In this document: piece by piece, positions 11,001-21,607 of the stretch | Layout of the letters: each line of letters begins with the position of its first letter | Position numbering within the stretch: position 1 is the first letter of the stretch | NCBI GenBank assembly: GCA_913058405.1 | Contig: CAJXRC010000001.1 | Location: 1 to 64,000 of the forward strand | Origin: an uncultured Colwellia sp. | GTDB lineage: Bacteria; Pseudomonadota; Gammaproteobacteria; Enterobacterales; Alteromonadaceae | DNA length: 64,000 bases | Direction: 5' to 3' | Position numbers and translations under genes: made by a program | The notes under the pieces: model-generated | What the model saw: the letters and a program-made list of their open reading frames with translations, nothing else | Database searches by the model: none | Told to the model about the DNA's origin: nothing

Positions 11001-11503
11001 TGTCAGCTATTTTTAAAACCCTCGGTGCACTTTTTTGTTTGATTATCATCTCTGCTTGTTCAGATAATTCAGCACAACAGGACGTTATTCATAAAGCTGT
11101 TGCCATAGAAAGCAGTGATGAATGTCATTTATGTGGCATGCTCATCACCAATTTTGATGGTCCAAAAGGTGAAGTCTTCAGAAAAGAGCAAGGTGATAAA
11201 GTATTTAAATTTTGCTCTACTCGCGATATGTTTAGCTATTATTTAGACCCAGAAAATACCCGTAATGTCAGCCAAATATTAGTGCATGATATGAGTAAAA
11301 TGCCTTGGGGTAGTGACAGTATTGATGATAAATATTTTATTGATGCTAAGACGGCTTGGTTTGTTACGGGCTCTGAAAAAACAGGAGCAATGGGAAAAAC
11401 CTTAGCAAGCTTTAGCTCACAATCAGATGCTCAAGCGTTTGCCGATGAGTTTGGCGGTAAAGTACTTAGCTTTGCAGACGTAAATCAAGACAGTCTTTGG
11501 TAG
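11000..11503 (+). CDS. nosL: NosL copper-binding lipoprotein
   Basis: lipobox IISAC; CHLCGMLI motif; start chosen at 11000 (TAATG overlap with nosY) rather than the upstream 10943 ORF start. Confidence 0.92.
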   Translation: MSAIFKTLGALFCLIIISACSDNSAQQDVIHKAVAIESSDECHLCGMLITNFDGPKGEVFRKEQGDKVFKFCSTRDMFSYYLDPENTRNVSQILVHDMSKMPWGSDSIDDKYFIDAKTAWFVTGSEKTGAMGKTLASFSSQSDAQAFADEFGGKVLSFADVNQDSLW

Positions 11504-11517
11504 AGAGTCATTCAAAA

Positions 11518-11540
11518 GAACCCCATTATAAATGGGGTTC
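11518..11540. terminator. perfect hairpin between convergent nosL and TraB/GumN genes
   Basis: GAACCCCATT-ata-AATGGGGTTC, 10-bp stem, convergent gene ends. Confidence 0.6.
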
Positions 11541-11547
11541 AATGACG

Positions 11548-12438
11548 TTAAAGCTTTTCTACGCGATAACCTTTAGTTTTCAATAAAGTTAATACACTTT
11601 TATCTCCTGCTAGATGCGCGACCCCCACTAAAACAAATTCTATATCTGTGCTTTTACCGCTGTCAGAAAACATGCGATCAATATGTGATATCCAAGTGCG
11701 ATTTCTATCTGTTAGTAGTTTTTTAAACGTTTTAGGATCATCCTTCATAGGCATAATAGCCAACTTATTAAGTTGCTGCTCATCACCTACGCGCCACGCT
11801 TTGAGTAAACCGGTAAACATAGCTTTAAAGTCTTTCATCTGCTCAAGGTTTGATTTGATGAAACGATCTTCATCGCCAATCCCCATATCAGCAATCATAT
11901 TCATTTGAAACTCTGCACTCTCCAAGTAGGCAATGCTTTTATTATCTCTATTAGCTTGTTTGCTATAAAAAATATCAACCCCCTCCCCTGATAACTGTGC
12001 TTTTTTCGCCTCTAATAACGCCAGCATGGTAACCAAAAATCCTGGTTTAAAATGTTCAAACATTGCCAAATCTACGCCTAAATTGGAAACGTAATCACTG
12101 AGTTGTTGTTGCGTTTTCGTTGTTAAAAAGCTGCTGATTGTTTTGCCATGACTATACGTCATTTGTTGCATCATATTCAGTTGAAATTCAGTATCACTCG
12201 CATCAGGGAGTTTTGCTTCTAATACTATGCTATCGCTTTGTTTATAAGCTTGTTCAAACTCTTTAGGCAGTGGGAATTCTGACGGGGGTAAAATATGCAC
12301 TGTACCACCAATAAAAATATGGTCGTTACCTTTACTGACTTTCCAGACGGATGATTGTGCTTGCGCTGTTAACGAAACAAAACTCATCGCAATGAGTGAT
12401 GCGCCAATAAATAGCTGCTTGTAAGTACTTTTAATCAT
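11548..12438 (-). CDS. TraB/GumN family protein
   Basis: signal peptide; SVWKVSKGNDHIFIGGTVHILPPSEFPLP and FVLVGVAHLAGDKSVL motifs. Confidence 0.88.
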   Translation of the reverse strand: MIKSTYKQLFIGASLIAMSFVSLTAQAQSSVWKVSKGNDHIFIGGTVHILPPSEFPLPKEFEQAYKQSDSIVLEAKLPDASDTEFQLNMMQQMTYSHGKTISSFLTTKTQQQLSDYVSNLGVDLAMFEHFKPGFLVTMLALLEAKKAQLSGEGVDIFYSKQANRDNKSIAYLESAEFQMNMIADMGIGDEDRFIKSNLEQMKDFKAMFTGLLKAWRVGDEQQLNKLAIMPMKDDPKTFKKLLTDRNRTWISHIDRMFSDSGKSTDIEFVLVGVAHLAGDKSVLTLLKTKGYRVEKL

Positions 12439-12660
12439 TAAATATCCTTATTCTTTTGTGTAAATAATGCAGCTCAAGGTTAAAAAACGCTGTAATCAAG
12501 ATTTACCCATTCACCATCAAGATACCTGTTTCAGAGAGCACTTTGAATGGTAACGGGTATAAAATCTATAATATTGTCGGTTTCCCTGTTCAAACCTTAA
12601 GCCAGTTGTTAGGCTAGCATTTTACTTCTATTGTATTTATTACTTTGTGTTGACTAACTT

Positions 12661-13218
12661 ATGGTATTAACATTACCGATAAAATTATTGCTACTCTGCC
12701 TCTTTTTATTAACTTTATCTGGTTGTAGCTCAATGAACAACCCTGTGATTTATCATACTAATTTTGATTTTTCTAAAGTAAAAACCTACAGTTTTTACCC
12801 TAGTGATTCAAACTTTTTTGATAGTCAAAGTTTAAGCCATGCACAGAGAAACCGTATTGAAATCTCGATAGAGAAGAGTCTAAACGCACAAGAATTTGTT
12901 TACAGTGACCTTAAAGATGCAGACATCATAGTTACCTATTATCTAGTTAAGGGTAAACGTAAAGATTACCAAGATTATAATAAAGTAGTCTTATTTTGCC
13001 CACACTGTTTAAAAGCTAATACTTGGCAACAAGACAACGATGAGTGGTCTATTTATCCAGGTGGTTTGATTATTGATTTAGTCGATCCTAAACGTAATCG
13101 TTCGGTGTGGCGCAGTATTTACCCGCTAGATTTCGAACCAAAAGATAACAGCACAATCCAAAATGAAAAAACAATGGAAGCGGTTAATACTATGCTGACT
13201 CAATATCCTGAAAATTAA
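12661..13218 (+). CDS. DUF4136-type lipoprotein
   Basis: lipobox LSGCSS; 'TNFDFSKVKTYSFYP' and 'GGLIIDLVDPKRNRSVWRS' typical of DUF4136. Confidence 0.75.
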   Translation: MVLTLPIKLLLLCLFLLTLSGCSSMNNPVIYHTNFDFSKVKTYSFYPSDSNFFDSQSLSHAQRNRIEISIEKSLNAQEFVYSDLKDADIIVTYYLVKGKRKDYQDYNKVVLFCPHCLKANTWQQDNDEWSIYPGGLIIDLVDPKRNRSVWRSIYPLDFEPKDNSTIQNEKTMEAVNTMLTQYPEN

Positions 13219-13318
13219 AATCAGGTATAAAAATATTTATTTATCCCAAGCTCTATTCAAGCCGCTTATACCGATTTATAATGCTTCCATTAATATAACA
13301 TAAGAATCTTACTCCTAT

Positions 13319-13642
13319 ATGAACTACCCAGATGACGAAACAGGCCAAGTATTAGCCGAAATGCACCAAGCAGGTATAGACTTGAGCCAATCACATGATG
13401 TGGTATTTTTTCATTTGTTTGAAAAAGAAAGCCAAGCACAGGCGATGGTTGATCATATAAAAGAGCACCTACCTGAAGTCAAATGCAACTTACACCCTGA
13501 TGAAACACCTAATGTTTGGGATGTAGACTGCACAATTAATATGACACCATCACACGAAGCTATTGTTACCCAAGAAGAAGCTTTTGATAAAATTGTTACT
13601 CAGTTTAGTGGTTACACTGATGGCTGGGGGATTGAAGCTTAA
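13319..13642 (+). CDS. RraB-like ribonuclease E inhibitor
   Basis: DETGQVLAEMHQAGIDLSQSHDVVFFHLF ... YTDGWGIEA. Confidence 0.8.
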   Translation: MNYPDDETGQVLAEMHQAGIDLSQSHDVVFFHLFEKESQAQAMVDHIKEHLPEVKCNLHPDETPNVWDVDCTINMTPSHEAIVTQEEAFDKIVTQFSGYTDGWGIEA

Positions 13643-13665
13643 CTTTAGCTTCTGAATCAATACTT

Positions 13666-14322
13666 ATGTTTGCTTTCTATTTTAAAAAATACAGAATGTA
13701 TGTTGCTATCGCAGCCCAGTCTGTCGCTTTGTCTTTATCTAAGCAACATGGAGTAAGGTTTAACCGACTTCGTAGAATTTTCACCTCGTTAATTATGCGC
13801 AGTGTTGATGCTCGTGTGAACCTAACTGGTACTATTGATACTGATACCGACATTTTAATTATTAATCATCAAAGTATGTTTGATATTTTCTCTCTCGAGC
13901 AAGTCGTAGGTAATGATATTCGTTTTATCGGCCGAACAGGTATTATGGATAAGTGGCCAGTTTCTCGTATTGTCGATAGAGTTGGCCATATTACTGTTGA
14001 TCAAAAAGACAGCCGTGCCATCATTAAATTATTGAAAGATGTAAAGATTTGCAAAGGTAAGAAGGTAATTATTTTCCCTGAAGGAACACGCTCACAATCA
14101 GGAAAAATTGAACCCTTTGAAGCGGGTGCAAAATTACTGGTTGAAAAGCTTAAACTAAAAGCTCAGCCCGTTGTTATTAAAAACATCTTAGATGTTTATA
14201 ATGAATCAAGTAAAACGGCGACTTCGGGTACCATTGAAATAGAAGCGTTACCTGCAGTTACCATTACTGATAATTGGTACGATGACATACAAAAGCAAAT
14301 GAACAAAACGTTTAGCCAGTAG
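13666..14322 (+). CDS. plsC: 1-acyl-sn-glycerol-3-phosphate acyltransferase
   Basis: acyltransferase motifs NHQSMFD and FPEGTRSQSG. Confidence 0.88.
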   Translation: MFAFYFKKYRMYVAIAAQSVALSLSKQHGVRFNRLRRIFTSLIMRSVDARVNLTGTIDTDTDILIINHQSMFDIFSLEQVVGNDIRFIGRTGIMDKWPVSRIVDRVGHITVDQKDSRAIIKLLKDVKICKGKKVIIFPEGTRSQSGKIEPFEAGAKLLVEKLKLKAQPVVIKNILDVYNESSKTATSGTIEIEALPAVTITDNWYDDIQKQMNKTFSQ

Positions 14323-14466
14323 CATTAAAACTCTGGCTAATTAGCCACCATACCCTCTAATTGCGGCAATATGTCACACTACGTAACTGTTTGTAACTGA
14401 TAAAATTCCGGCACCTTTTTAACTCGTGACAACAACGAGTGACTTTATTTAGCTTGGTGCTTCCCA

Positions 14467-17121
14467 ATGAAAAAATCCCTCTTATTTACCGCTATACTAA
14501 TGGCGTTCAACAGTTCCCATGCTTATGCAAATATGCAGGAGAATGAAGAAATTGAAAAAATCTCCATTACTGGCTCTCACATCAAACGAGCAGATTTTGA
14601 AACTGCCAGCCCAATCAGCGTTATTACAGCCGAACAAATAGCACTGACAGGCATAGTGAATGTTGAAGACTTATTGCAACGTATGCCTTTTTCAGCAGGT
14701 GTTGCTGGTAATGCGACTAATGCTTACTGGACTAGTGGCGGTTATGGTACTGCACAAGTAAATTTACGTGGTATGGGCATTAAACGTACGTTGGTATTAC
14801 TCAACGGAAGACGCATGGTTAATGGCGGCACTGGCGCAAACAGCTCGGTAGATCTGAACACTATTCCCACGGGGCTAATCGAGCGCATCGATATTTTAAA
14901 AGATGGTGCTTCTGCTATCTATGGTGCTGATGCAGTAGCTGGTGTGGTTAATATCATTACCAAGAACGACCTTGAAGGTGCTACGTTTACTGCCAAAGCG
15001 GGCGCCTCTGATGAAGGTGATGGTGAACATCAAGAATTAAGTTTAAATATTGGTTCATCATTTGATCGTGGTAATTTCGTTTTTAGTGCTAATTACGTAA
15101 ATACTGAGGCGGTAAGACAATCAGATAGAATTGATTGTGCCAATACTGAAACTGTTAACGATGATGGTACCAGCCAACTAACTTGTTTTGGCAGCTCATC
15201 TACCGAGGGCGGACGTGCTTTACTGGCGGATGGTCAAAGTGTGCAATTTAACCAGAACCCTCAAGGTGATGGAAATAGCTATGAAACTTACGACAGTAGC
15301 AAGCATGCCTTTACTTGGATACCTTACTTAAATGCAGTCAGTCCAAGTAAACGAATTAATTTAGCGACGACACTTAATTATCAATTAACAGAACAAATTA
15401 ATTTATTTACCGAAGCCATGTATAGCAATCGACAATCTGAACAGATTGTTACACCGAGAAGCATAGGCGGCATTAAGGTTTCTAAGGATTTTACTTACAA
15501 CCCTACAGGACAAGATCTTGAGCTTACAAAACGTCGTAATACTGAGTTAGGCGCTCCTTTCTTTTTTCAAGAAACTGATACTACACGTCTTGTTTTAGGG
15601 CTAAATGGTGAATTCAGTAACGACTGGCACTGGGATATGGCCTATAACTATAGCCGTAATACTGGTAATGATGGTTGGACCTTCGATTTAGATAAAGAAA
15701 GAGCTAGTCAAACTCTTGATGAGAACGTTTGTAGTTCAGATGCTGGAGCTAGCATTCCTTGTGGTGATTGGTTTGGTGTCGGAGAGTTGAGTCCAGAGGT
15801 GATTGATTATGTAAAATATCGTCGTGAAGGTAATGGCGGCAATGAACTCAAATCATTTACCTTAAATCTTACCGGGGACATTACTCAATTACCTGCGGGT
15901 ACGCTAGCTTTTGCTGCCGGACTTGAAAGTAGATACGAAAGTGGCTGGCGTAATCCTGATTCAACGGTACTACGTAATGGTGGAGAAGATAGCATTAACG
16001 GCCATTATGACGTCAATGAAGTCTACGCTGAGTTTTCGGTTCCTTTACTCGCCGATTTCCCCTTTGTTAAATCACTTAATGCTGAAGTAGCCACCCGCTA
16101 TGCTGATTACAGCACCTTTGGTGATAAAACGACTTACAAAATTGGTTTAACTTGGCAAATTATCGATAGCTTAATGTTACGTGGTGTGAAATCGACAGCT
16201 TTTAGAGTACCTATGTTAACTGAGCAATTTGGTGGTACCAATTCCGAAAATCTACGCACTATTGATCCCTGTGAAAATGCCACAGGCGATATCGCAGCTA
16301 ATTGTTTAGCTGATGGCGTTGCAGTTGATTTTGTACAAGATGGAACGACGGTGCTAACCTCTGTTGGTGGTAATCCTGAAGTAGAACCTGAGTCTGCTGA
16401 AACATTAACAGTGGGCGTGGTATGGCAAGCTGATTTTATTGACGGATTGTCAGCAACTATTGATTATTTTGATATAGAAGTTGAAGAAGCTATTACCTCG
16501 GTCAATGGCTCTGATGTCCTTAAACTTTGTTATTCCGACCCTGTCGCCTACAGCGATTATTGTAATAGCTTTGAACGCCATAGTGTTAGTAAGCAAGTGA
16601 CCTCGCTTAATCAACGTCCTGTAAATGCAGCATGGGAAAAAGTCAGCGGTATAGATTTCAATGTGCAATACCAAGGATCACTGTTTAATTTAACAACTAA
16701 GGTTGATTTAGAAGCGACTCATCTACTTAATCATGAGAATCAGCCATTGCCGGGACAAGCGGTCCACGAATTATTAGGTCTGATCACCGAAGATCAGGGC
16801 AGCTATACCGAATGGCGTGCAAATTTAGGCTTTACCGTACAAGCAGAAGATTGGGGCACTTACTATGCTATACGCTACATTGGTACCGCGGATGATGCCA
16901 ACGGTGGTGGCCCTATTGGCAGTTCAGTGCCCAGTATTTTCTATCACGACATTCAAGGCAGTTACTATTTAACTGATGATGTCAGCCTTTCTGCCGGTAT
17001 CGATAATATATTTGATAAAAAGGCGCCTTTTTTAACTTCGTGGAATGATGCTAATACTGATGTGATGACGTATGACTTACATGGCCGACGTGGTTATGTG
17101 AAGGTCAGCGTTAGCTTTTAG
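14467..17121 (+). CDS. TonB-dependent receptor
   Basis: plug domain (ITGSHIKRADFETASPISVITAEQI, LNGRRMVNGG, DGASAIYGADAVAGVVNIITK) and beta-barrel with terminal F. Confidence 0.93.
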   Translation: MKKSLLFTAILMAFNSSHAYANMQENEEIEKISITGSHIKRADFETASPISVITAEQIALTGIVNVEDLLQRMPFSAGVAGNATNAYWTSGGYGTAQVNLRGMGIKRTLVLLNGRRMVNGGTGANSSVDLNTIPTGLIERIDILKDGASAIYGADAVAGVVNIITKNDLEGATFTAKAGASDEGDGEHQELSLNIGSSFDRGNFVFSANYVNTEAVRQSDRIDCANTETVNDDGTSQLTCFGSSSTEGGRALLADGQSVQFNQNPQGDGNSYETYDSSKHAFTWIPYLNAVSPSKRINLATTLNYQLTEQINLFTEAMYSNRQSEQIVTPRSIGGIKVSKDFTYNPTGQDLELTKRRNTELGAPFFFQETDTTRLVLGLNGEFSNDWHWDMAYNYSRNTGNDGWTFDLDKERASQTLDENVCSSDAGASIPCGDWFGVGELSPEVIDYVKYRREGNGGNELKSFTLNLTGDITQLPAGTLAFAAGLESRYESGWRNPDSTVLRNGGEDSINGHYDVNEVYAEFSVPLLADFPFVKSLNAEVATRYADYSTFGDKTTYKIGLTWQIIDSLMLRGVKSTAFRVPMLTEQFGGTNSENLRTIDPCENATGDIAANCLADGVAVDFVQDGTTVLTSVGGNPEVEPESAETLTVGVVWQADFIDGLSATIDYFDIEVEEAITSVNGSDVLKLCYSDPVAYSDYCNSFERHSVSKQVTSLNQRPVNAAWEKVSGIDFNVQYQGSLFNLTTKVDLEATHLLNHENQPLPGQAVHELLGLITEDQGSYTEWRANLGFTVQAEDWGTYYAIRYIGTADDANGGGPIGSSVPSIFYHDIQGSYYLTDDVSLSAGIDNIFDKKAPFLTSWNDANTDVMTYDLHGRRGYVKVSVSF

Positions 17122-17174
17122 TTAGTGATTTTTAGCTAGTAACTTTTAGCACAAAAGCATCATCGCATATGAAG

Positions 17175-17206
17175 AAAGCCAGTACGGAATGACAGTACTG
17201 GCTTTT
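17175..17206 (+). terminator. hairpin downstream of TonB receptor
   Basis: AAAGCCAGTAC...GTACTGGCTTTT, 11-bp stem. Confidence 0.65.
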
Positions 17207-17264
17207 ATGTTGCTTTTTCTTAAGTGATCCGAAGAATCAGATAGCACGTTGGTAATGCGGCAAT

Positions 17265-17918
17265 TTATTCTTTCTCTATCGGCTTATCTTTTTCTTTTTT
17301 GGGCTTTTCAACAATATGAAAAGCAGGTAAAGAAACGTGCCAATAGATAGCCGCTAAGCGTAAGGTCAATGCAGCAGAAATCGAAATAGTCATTGCGTGA
17401 GTATCACTCCAATTCAGTGCACGTAATAAAATAAATAAACTGCCCCCTAACATTGCCGCCAGCGCATAAATTTCTTCGCGTAAAATCATTGGGATTACAT
17501 TACATAAAACATCACGGATCATGCCGCCGGCAATCCCTGTAATGGTGCCTAGCACGACGGCCACAGGAATTGGTGCGCCCAAATAAAGTGCTTTCTGCGT
17601 ACCTAAAACGGCAAATAAAGCTAGACCTAAGGCATCTGCGATCAATAAAAAGCGTTTTGGAATTCGTTTTGGTTGTCTTATCAGCACTATAGTGAGAATT
17701 GCAGTCGCTAAAATAACATAGAGATAGTAGGGTTTTTCCACCCAAAAAACTGGCGTTTGTAAAATAACATCACGGATGGTACCACCACCTACAGCGGTAA
17801 CTGAGGCCAGTACTACAACACCAAAAGGATCAAGCTGATAGCGACCGGCCATTAGCGCGCCTGATAAGGCAAAAACGATAACACCAAAAATATCTAAGTA
17901 AAATAATAAGTCATTCAT
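17265..17918 (-). CDS. trimeric intracellular cation (TRIC) channel family protein (UPF0126)
   Basis: repeat halves FALSGALMAGRYQLDPFGVVVLASVTAVGGGTIRDVIL and GIAGGMIRDVLCNVIPMILREEIYALAA. Confidence 0.9.
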   Translation of the reverse strand: MNDLLFYLDIFGVIVFALSGALMAGRYQLDPFGVVVLASVTAVGGGTIRDVILQTPVFWVEKPYYLYVILATAILTIVLIRQPKRIPKRFLLIADALGLALFAVLGTQKALYLGAPIPVAVVLGTITGIAGGMIRDVLCNVIPMILREEIYALAAMLGGSLFILLRALNWSDTHAMTISISAALTLRLAAIYWHVSLPAFHIVEKPKKEKDKPIEKE

Positions 17919-18008
17919 GTATATCTATGTTACCTCAAGATGCAGAATTCAGCTGAAATTAGAAACTCACATCTTGAAGTATCATGGGTATAAAGTCCAA
18001 TTTAGCGG

Positions 18009-18974
18009 CTAGCTTTGCATGGTAAACTGCCAGCTTAGCGCTAACAGTACCAGTAAAAATAAACTGCTATAGATAGAGAAAGTCACTTTTCGATTTGCTT
18101 TGATAATATCGCGTGGCTCGGGTTGCTTGCCAAGATCATTAAAAGCAGCCTTACGTAATTTTTCTCCTTGATACATAGCAACTCCACCCAGCCTCACGGC
18201 GAGTGAAAAGGCATGCACAGCAATATAAAAGTCATTATTAAGTTTAAAAATATGACCTCGAGTTAAGCGCCAAAACAATACACTGCCCTTCCCTATCGAA
18301 CTGAGTAATATCAATAATGACATTACTCGGCTTGGTAACCACTGAATAAGCTGGATAAACAACTGACTATAAAAACCAAAATGTTTATATTGCCCTAATT
18401 TTGTATTCCAACAATAGTGCATTTCTAGTATCAGTCGGTAGCTAAGTGCGCTTAAGGGTCCAAAAGTAAGAAAAAGGAAGCTGACAACATAAATTTGCTG
18501 CAAGCTACGAAGTAAGTGCATTTCAATAGCCGCTTTACTTAACCCTACTTGTGACAGTTGCTCTGTTTCTCGTAAAAGAAGTGACTTAAGGGTTTGTTTT
18601 GCTAAATAGTTTTGCTTCGCAACTAACGCTTGGGCAATACCAACGTTTATTTGTCCTAGATTGAGACTACCTAGCGCAAGGTAAAGTAATAATCCTTGCC
18701 AGACATAATCGACGGCAACAAAGTCAGCGAATAACCATAGGATAATAACTATTGGAACCAATGTGATTAATAAAGCTAAGAGACCAGCAATGATTTGATG
18801 CTGTGCACTATTGTTAGTGTTAAGAACCTTAAGACCTAACTGTGCACAATAGAATTGAAAAAAACGTAATGGCTCATGGGTAATGAAATGACTAACTATT
18901 GACTTGATGATCAGCACTACCACGAGAATCAACACATGATAGGTAAAAGGCGTTAACTCGGTGAGTGCTGTCAT
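18009..18974 (-). CDS. CbiB/CobD-like cobalamin biosynthesis family membrane protein
   Basis: multi-TM, CbiB-like architecture ('LALGSLNLGQINVGIAQALVAKQ'); no other cob genes adjacent. Confidence 0.55.
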   Translation of the reverse strand: MTALTELTPFTYHVLILVVVLIIKSIVSHFITHEPLRFFQFYCAQLGLKVLNTNNSAQHQIIAGLLALLITLVPIVIILWLFADFVAVDYVWQGLLLYLALGSLNLGQINVGIAQALVAKQNYLAKQTLKSLLLRETEQLSQVGLSKAAIEMHLLRSLQQIYVVSFLFLTFGPLSALSYRLILEMHYCWNTKLGQYKHFGFYSQLFIQLIQWLPSRVMSLLILLSSIGKGSVLFWRLTRGHIFKLNNDFYIAVHAFSLAVRLGGVAMYQGEKLRKAAFNDLGKQPEPRDIIKANRKVTFSIYSSLFLLVLLALSWQFTMQS

Positions 18975-19003
18975 TAATTATCCCTTCATTTTCAGTAAAT
19001 AAC

Positions 19004-19741
19004 TTAGGCTGCGCTAAGCACTTTACCTTTAAGTTGACCTAACATATTTAGTACAAGTTGCGATGAGTTAACAGCCGCTGTTTCTAGGTATTCTTCAAAA
19101 GTGTGTGGTGATTCTTTACCGGCAATATCTGAAAGTGAACGAATAACAACAAAAGGAGTTTTTAGCTGTAAACAGGCTTGCGCTATTGCAGCACCTTCCA
19201 TTTCAACTGCTGCCATCGTAGGGAAATTAGCACGTGCTTTAGCGACATCTTCTTCTTTAGTCATGAAGGTGTCCCCTGTAGTGATCAATCCTACGACCGC
19301 TTTAATGTTTTCGCCAGCTGTTTGACTTAATTGTTCAATGCCTTTTTTTGCTGCTGCCACTAAATCACTGTGTGGCATAAATGCCGCAGGATTAGCAGGT
19401 AACTGACCTACTTCATAACCAAACGCTGTAAGATCAACATCGTGATAGCGGACTTCTGAGCTCACAACAATATCACCTACTTTTAATGCCGCATCAAAAC
19501 CACCAGCAGAGCCAGTATTAACAACGTAATCTACTTGAAAACGATCAATTAAAATTGCGGTTGCTAGCGCCGCCGCAACCTTACCGATCCCTGATTGAAC
19601 AATAACAACATCACTACCGTCTAATTGGCCTTGGTGAAAAGTGTAACCTGCATGCTCTGTGCTTTTAGCATCGATTAATTTTTCTTTTAAAATGGCAACT
19701 TCTGGCTCCATTGCGCCAATAATTCCTGCTTTCATGATCAT
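19004..19741 (-). CDS. mtnN: 5'-methylthioadenosine/S-adenosylhomocysteine nucleosidase
   Basis: MKAGIIGAMEPEVAILKEKL, VNTGSAGGFD, AAVEMEGAAIAQ, RSLSDIA. Confidence 0.95.
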   Translation of the reverse strand: MIMKAGIIGAMEPEVAILKEKLIDAKSTEHAGYTFHQGQLDGSDVVIVQSGIGKVAAALATAILIDRFQVDYVVNTGSAGGFDAALKVGDIVVSSEVRYHDVDLTAFGYEVGQLPANPAAFMPHSDLVAAAKKGIEQLSQTAGENIKAVVGLITTGDTFMTKEEDVAKARANFPTMAAVEMEGAAIAQACLQLKTPFVVIRSLSDIAGKESPHTFEEYLETAAVNSSQLVLNMLGQLKGKVLSAA

Positions 19742-19859
19742 TCCTAACTGTGTTTAATCTAATTAAAATATGTAAAAGATAACTGCTTATTTCATTCCAC
19801 TATGACAAATTGAAATGCTATTTCATTCCAATCGGACCAATTTATTGGTCCGTTTGGTA

Positions 19860-20609
19860 TTATGCGTATTCCTGCAGGCCGAAGAAAATAAGGTTATCGA
19901 TAAATTGAATGTTTTCTACCGCTAAAATATTTTCAGTTGTTTGTGCTAACAATAGCGTTGTTAGCGCCTTACCATCACCACCTGTTAATATAATGCGATT
20001 AATATCACCTAATTGCTGTGCTTGCTCGATGGCTCGTTCAATCATGCCCAGAGTTGCTGCCCAACAGGCATTATTAACATTATCAGACGTGTTAGCGCCA
20101 AATGCTAAGCTAGGCGTTGTCTTATTTTTTGCATGAACCAAGGTGCTATGGCTTAAAATACTGGTAAATAACGCGTTAATACCCGCTAAAATCCAGCCGC
20201 CTTGGTGCTGTCCACTAGCGGCCAATAAATCAACCGTAGTCGCAGTGCCTGCATCTATTATTAATACATTCTCTTGTGAATAAAGGTGCATAGTGCCTAA
20301 CAACGCAAGCCAGCGGTCAATACCTAAGGTCGTTGGCTCTTGATACGCTGAAATTAATGTGTTTTTTTGCTGTTCACTATGCACTTGTTTATAGCTGATT
20401 TTTTGTCGTGTACACCAAGTCGCAAGTTCATCGGTTAATGCCGACTTAGCCACATTAGCAACTATGACCTGACTAGCTTGGCTGAAGAATTTAACAAAAT
20501 ATTTTGCAGAAAAATCATCATTGTTTAACTGCGTAGTCGCTGATAATTCACCGCTAATCAGATGTACGTATTTTGTTCGGCTATTACCGATATCAATTAA
20601 AAGGATCAT
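19860..20609 (-). CDS. coaX: type III pantothenate kinase
   Basis: [46 protein letters not shown]. Confidence 0.93.
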   Translation of the reverse strand: MILLIDIGNSRTKYVHLISGELSATTQLNNDDFSAKYFVKFFSQASQVIVANVAKSALTDELATWCTRQKISYKQVHSEQQKNTLISAYQEPTTLGIDRWLALLGTMHLYSQENVLIIDAGTATTVDLLAASGQHQGGWILAGINALFTSILSHSTLVHAKNKTTPSLAFGANTSDNVNNACWAATLGMIERAIEQAQQLGDINRIILTGGDGKALTTLLLAQTTENILAVENIQFIDNLIFFGLQEYA

Positions 20610-21607
20610 TCGTCCATCCTGAGACTGACTTCACCGCCGTAAATAGGTTTAACTTGCCCATCCACCTCTAACAGTAAAGCACCTTGATTATTAACTCCTC
20701 GACATATGCCGTGAGTTATTCGTTCACCAGTAATCAATTTTACCCGCTTATTTAGAAAAGCATCATGAGCATGCCATTCTTCTAACATGGGTACTAAACC
20801 CACTTGTTGATGCTGCTGCAATCGCTGTCGTAAACAACGAATCAACTGCGCACTGAGTCCATTTCTATCGATTTTGACTTTACTGTGTGATTGTAGATCT
20901 GTCCATTTTTGTTCAATTAATTTTCCGGCTTCCACTGGCATATGTAAATTTAGGCCAATGCCAATAACACAATGGCTCGGCTCTAACGCCTGGCCTTCAA
21001 GATCAATCAAGATACCCGCGAGTTTTACGCCATCAAGATAAATATCATTAGGCCACTTCAACTGAACTTGTACATTACTATGGGCTTTCACTGCATCGCT
21101 AACCGCTAATGCCGTCACTAAACTTAACCCCATCGCAGCTGATAATCCTTGCTCTAAATACCAGTACATAGACAAGTATATTTGCGAACCAAAAGGTGAA
21201 ATCCACTGTCGACCTCGTCGACCTCGTCCTGCACTTTGATACTCAGCTAAGCAAACTTGCCCCGACGTTACTTGATTAGGCAAGCGCCTCATTAAATAAT
21301 CATTGGTAGAATCAATTAAGCTGTGCACTTCAATCAAGGGTAAATCGCTTTGCTTTGTAATTTGCTTTTTTGCTTCATCAGCCAGAAGACTAATAATTTT
21401 ATCTTTCTCTAAAAGGTGCAGCGGTTGCGCCAGCTTGTAACCCTTTCCAGTGACACTGTATATATCTAAACCTATTTCAGTTAATACTTTAATATGCTTA
21501 GCGATAGCAGTTCGGCTGATCCCTAATTGTTCACCGAGCAATTGGCCTGATATAAATTGGCCTGAGGCTAATGATTTAACTAAGTGCTCTTTAACGGCTT
21601 TAGTCAT
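20606..21607 (-). CDS. birA: bifunctional biotin-[acetyl-CoA-carboxylase] ligase / biotin operon repressor
   Basis: N-terminal [50 protein letters not shown]; start moved to MTKAVKEHL, overlapping murB stop. Confidence 0.93.
   Translation of the reverse strand: MTKAVKEHLVKSLASGQFISGQLLGEQLGISRTAIAKHIKVLTEIGLDIYSVTGKGYKLAQPLHLLEKDKIISLLADEAKKQITKQSDLPLIEVHSLIDSTNDYLMRRLPNQVTSGQVCLAEYQSAGRGRRGRQWISPFGSQIYLSMYWYLEQGLSAAMGLSLVTALAVSDAVKAHSNVQVQLKWPNDIYLDGVKLAGILIDLEGQALEPSHCVIGIGLNLHMPVEAGKLIEQKWTDLQSHSKVKIDRNGLSAQLIRCLRQRLQQHQQVGLVPMLEEWHAHDAFLNKRVKLITGERITHGICRGVNNQGALLLEVDGQVKPIYGGEVSLRMDE

Noticed and set aside
18009-18974. Cobalamin biosynthesis locus
   Set aside because: Only a single CbiB-like membrane protein; no other cob/cbi genes nearby, so a pathway call is not supported.
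19833-19852. CGGACCAA-ttta-TTGGTCCG hairpin 3' of coaX as terminator
   Set aside because: Perfect 8-bp stem but no T-run; kept out of the feature list as function is unsupported.
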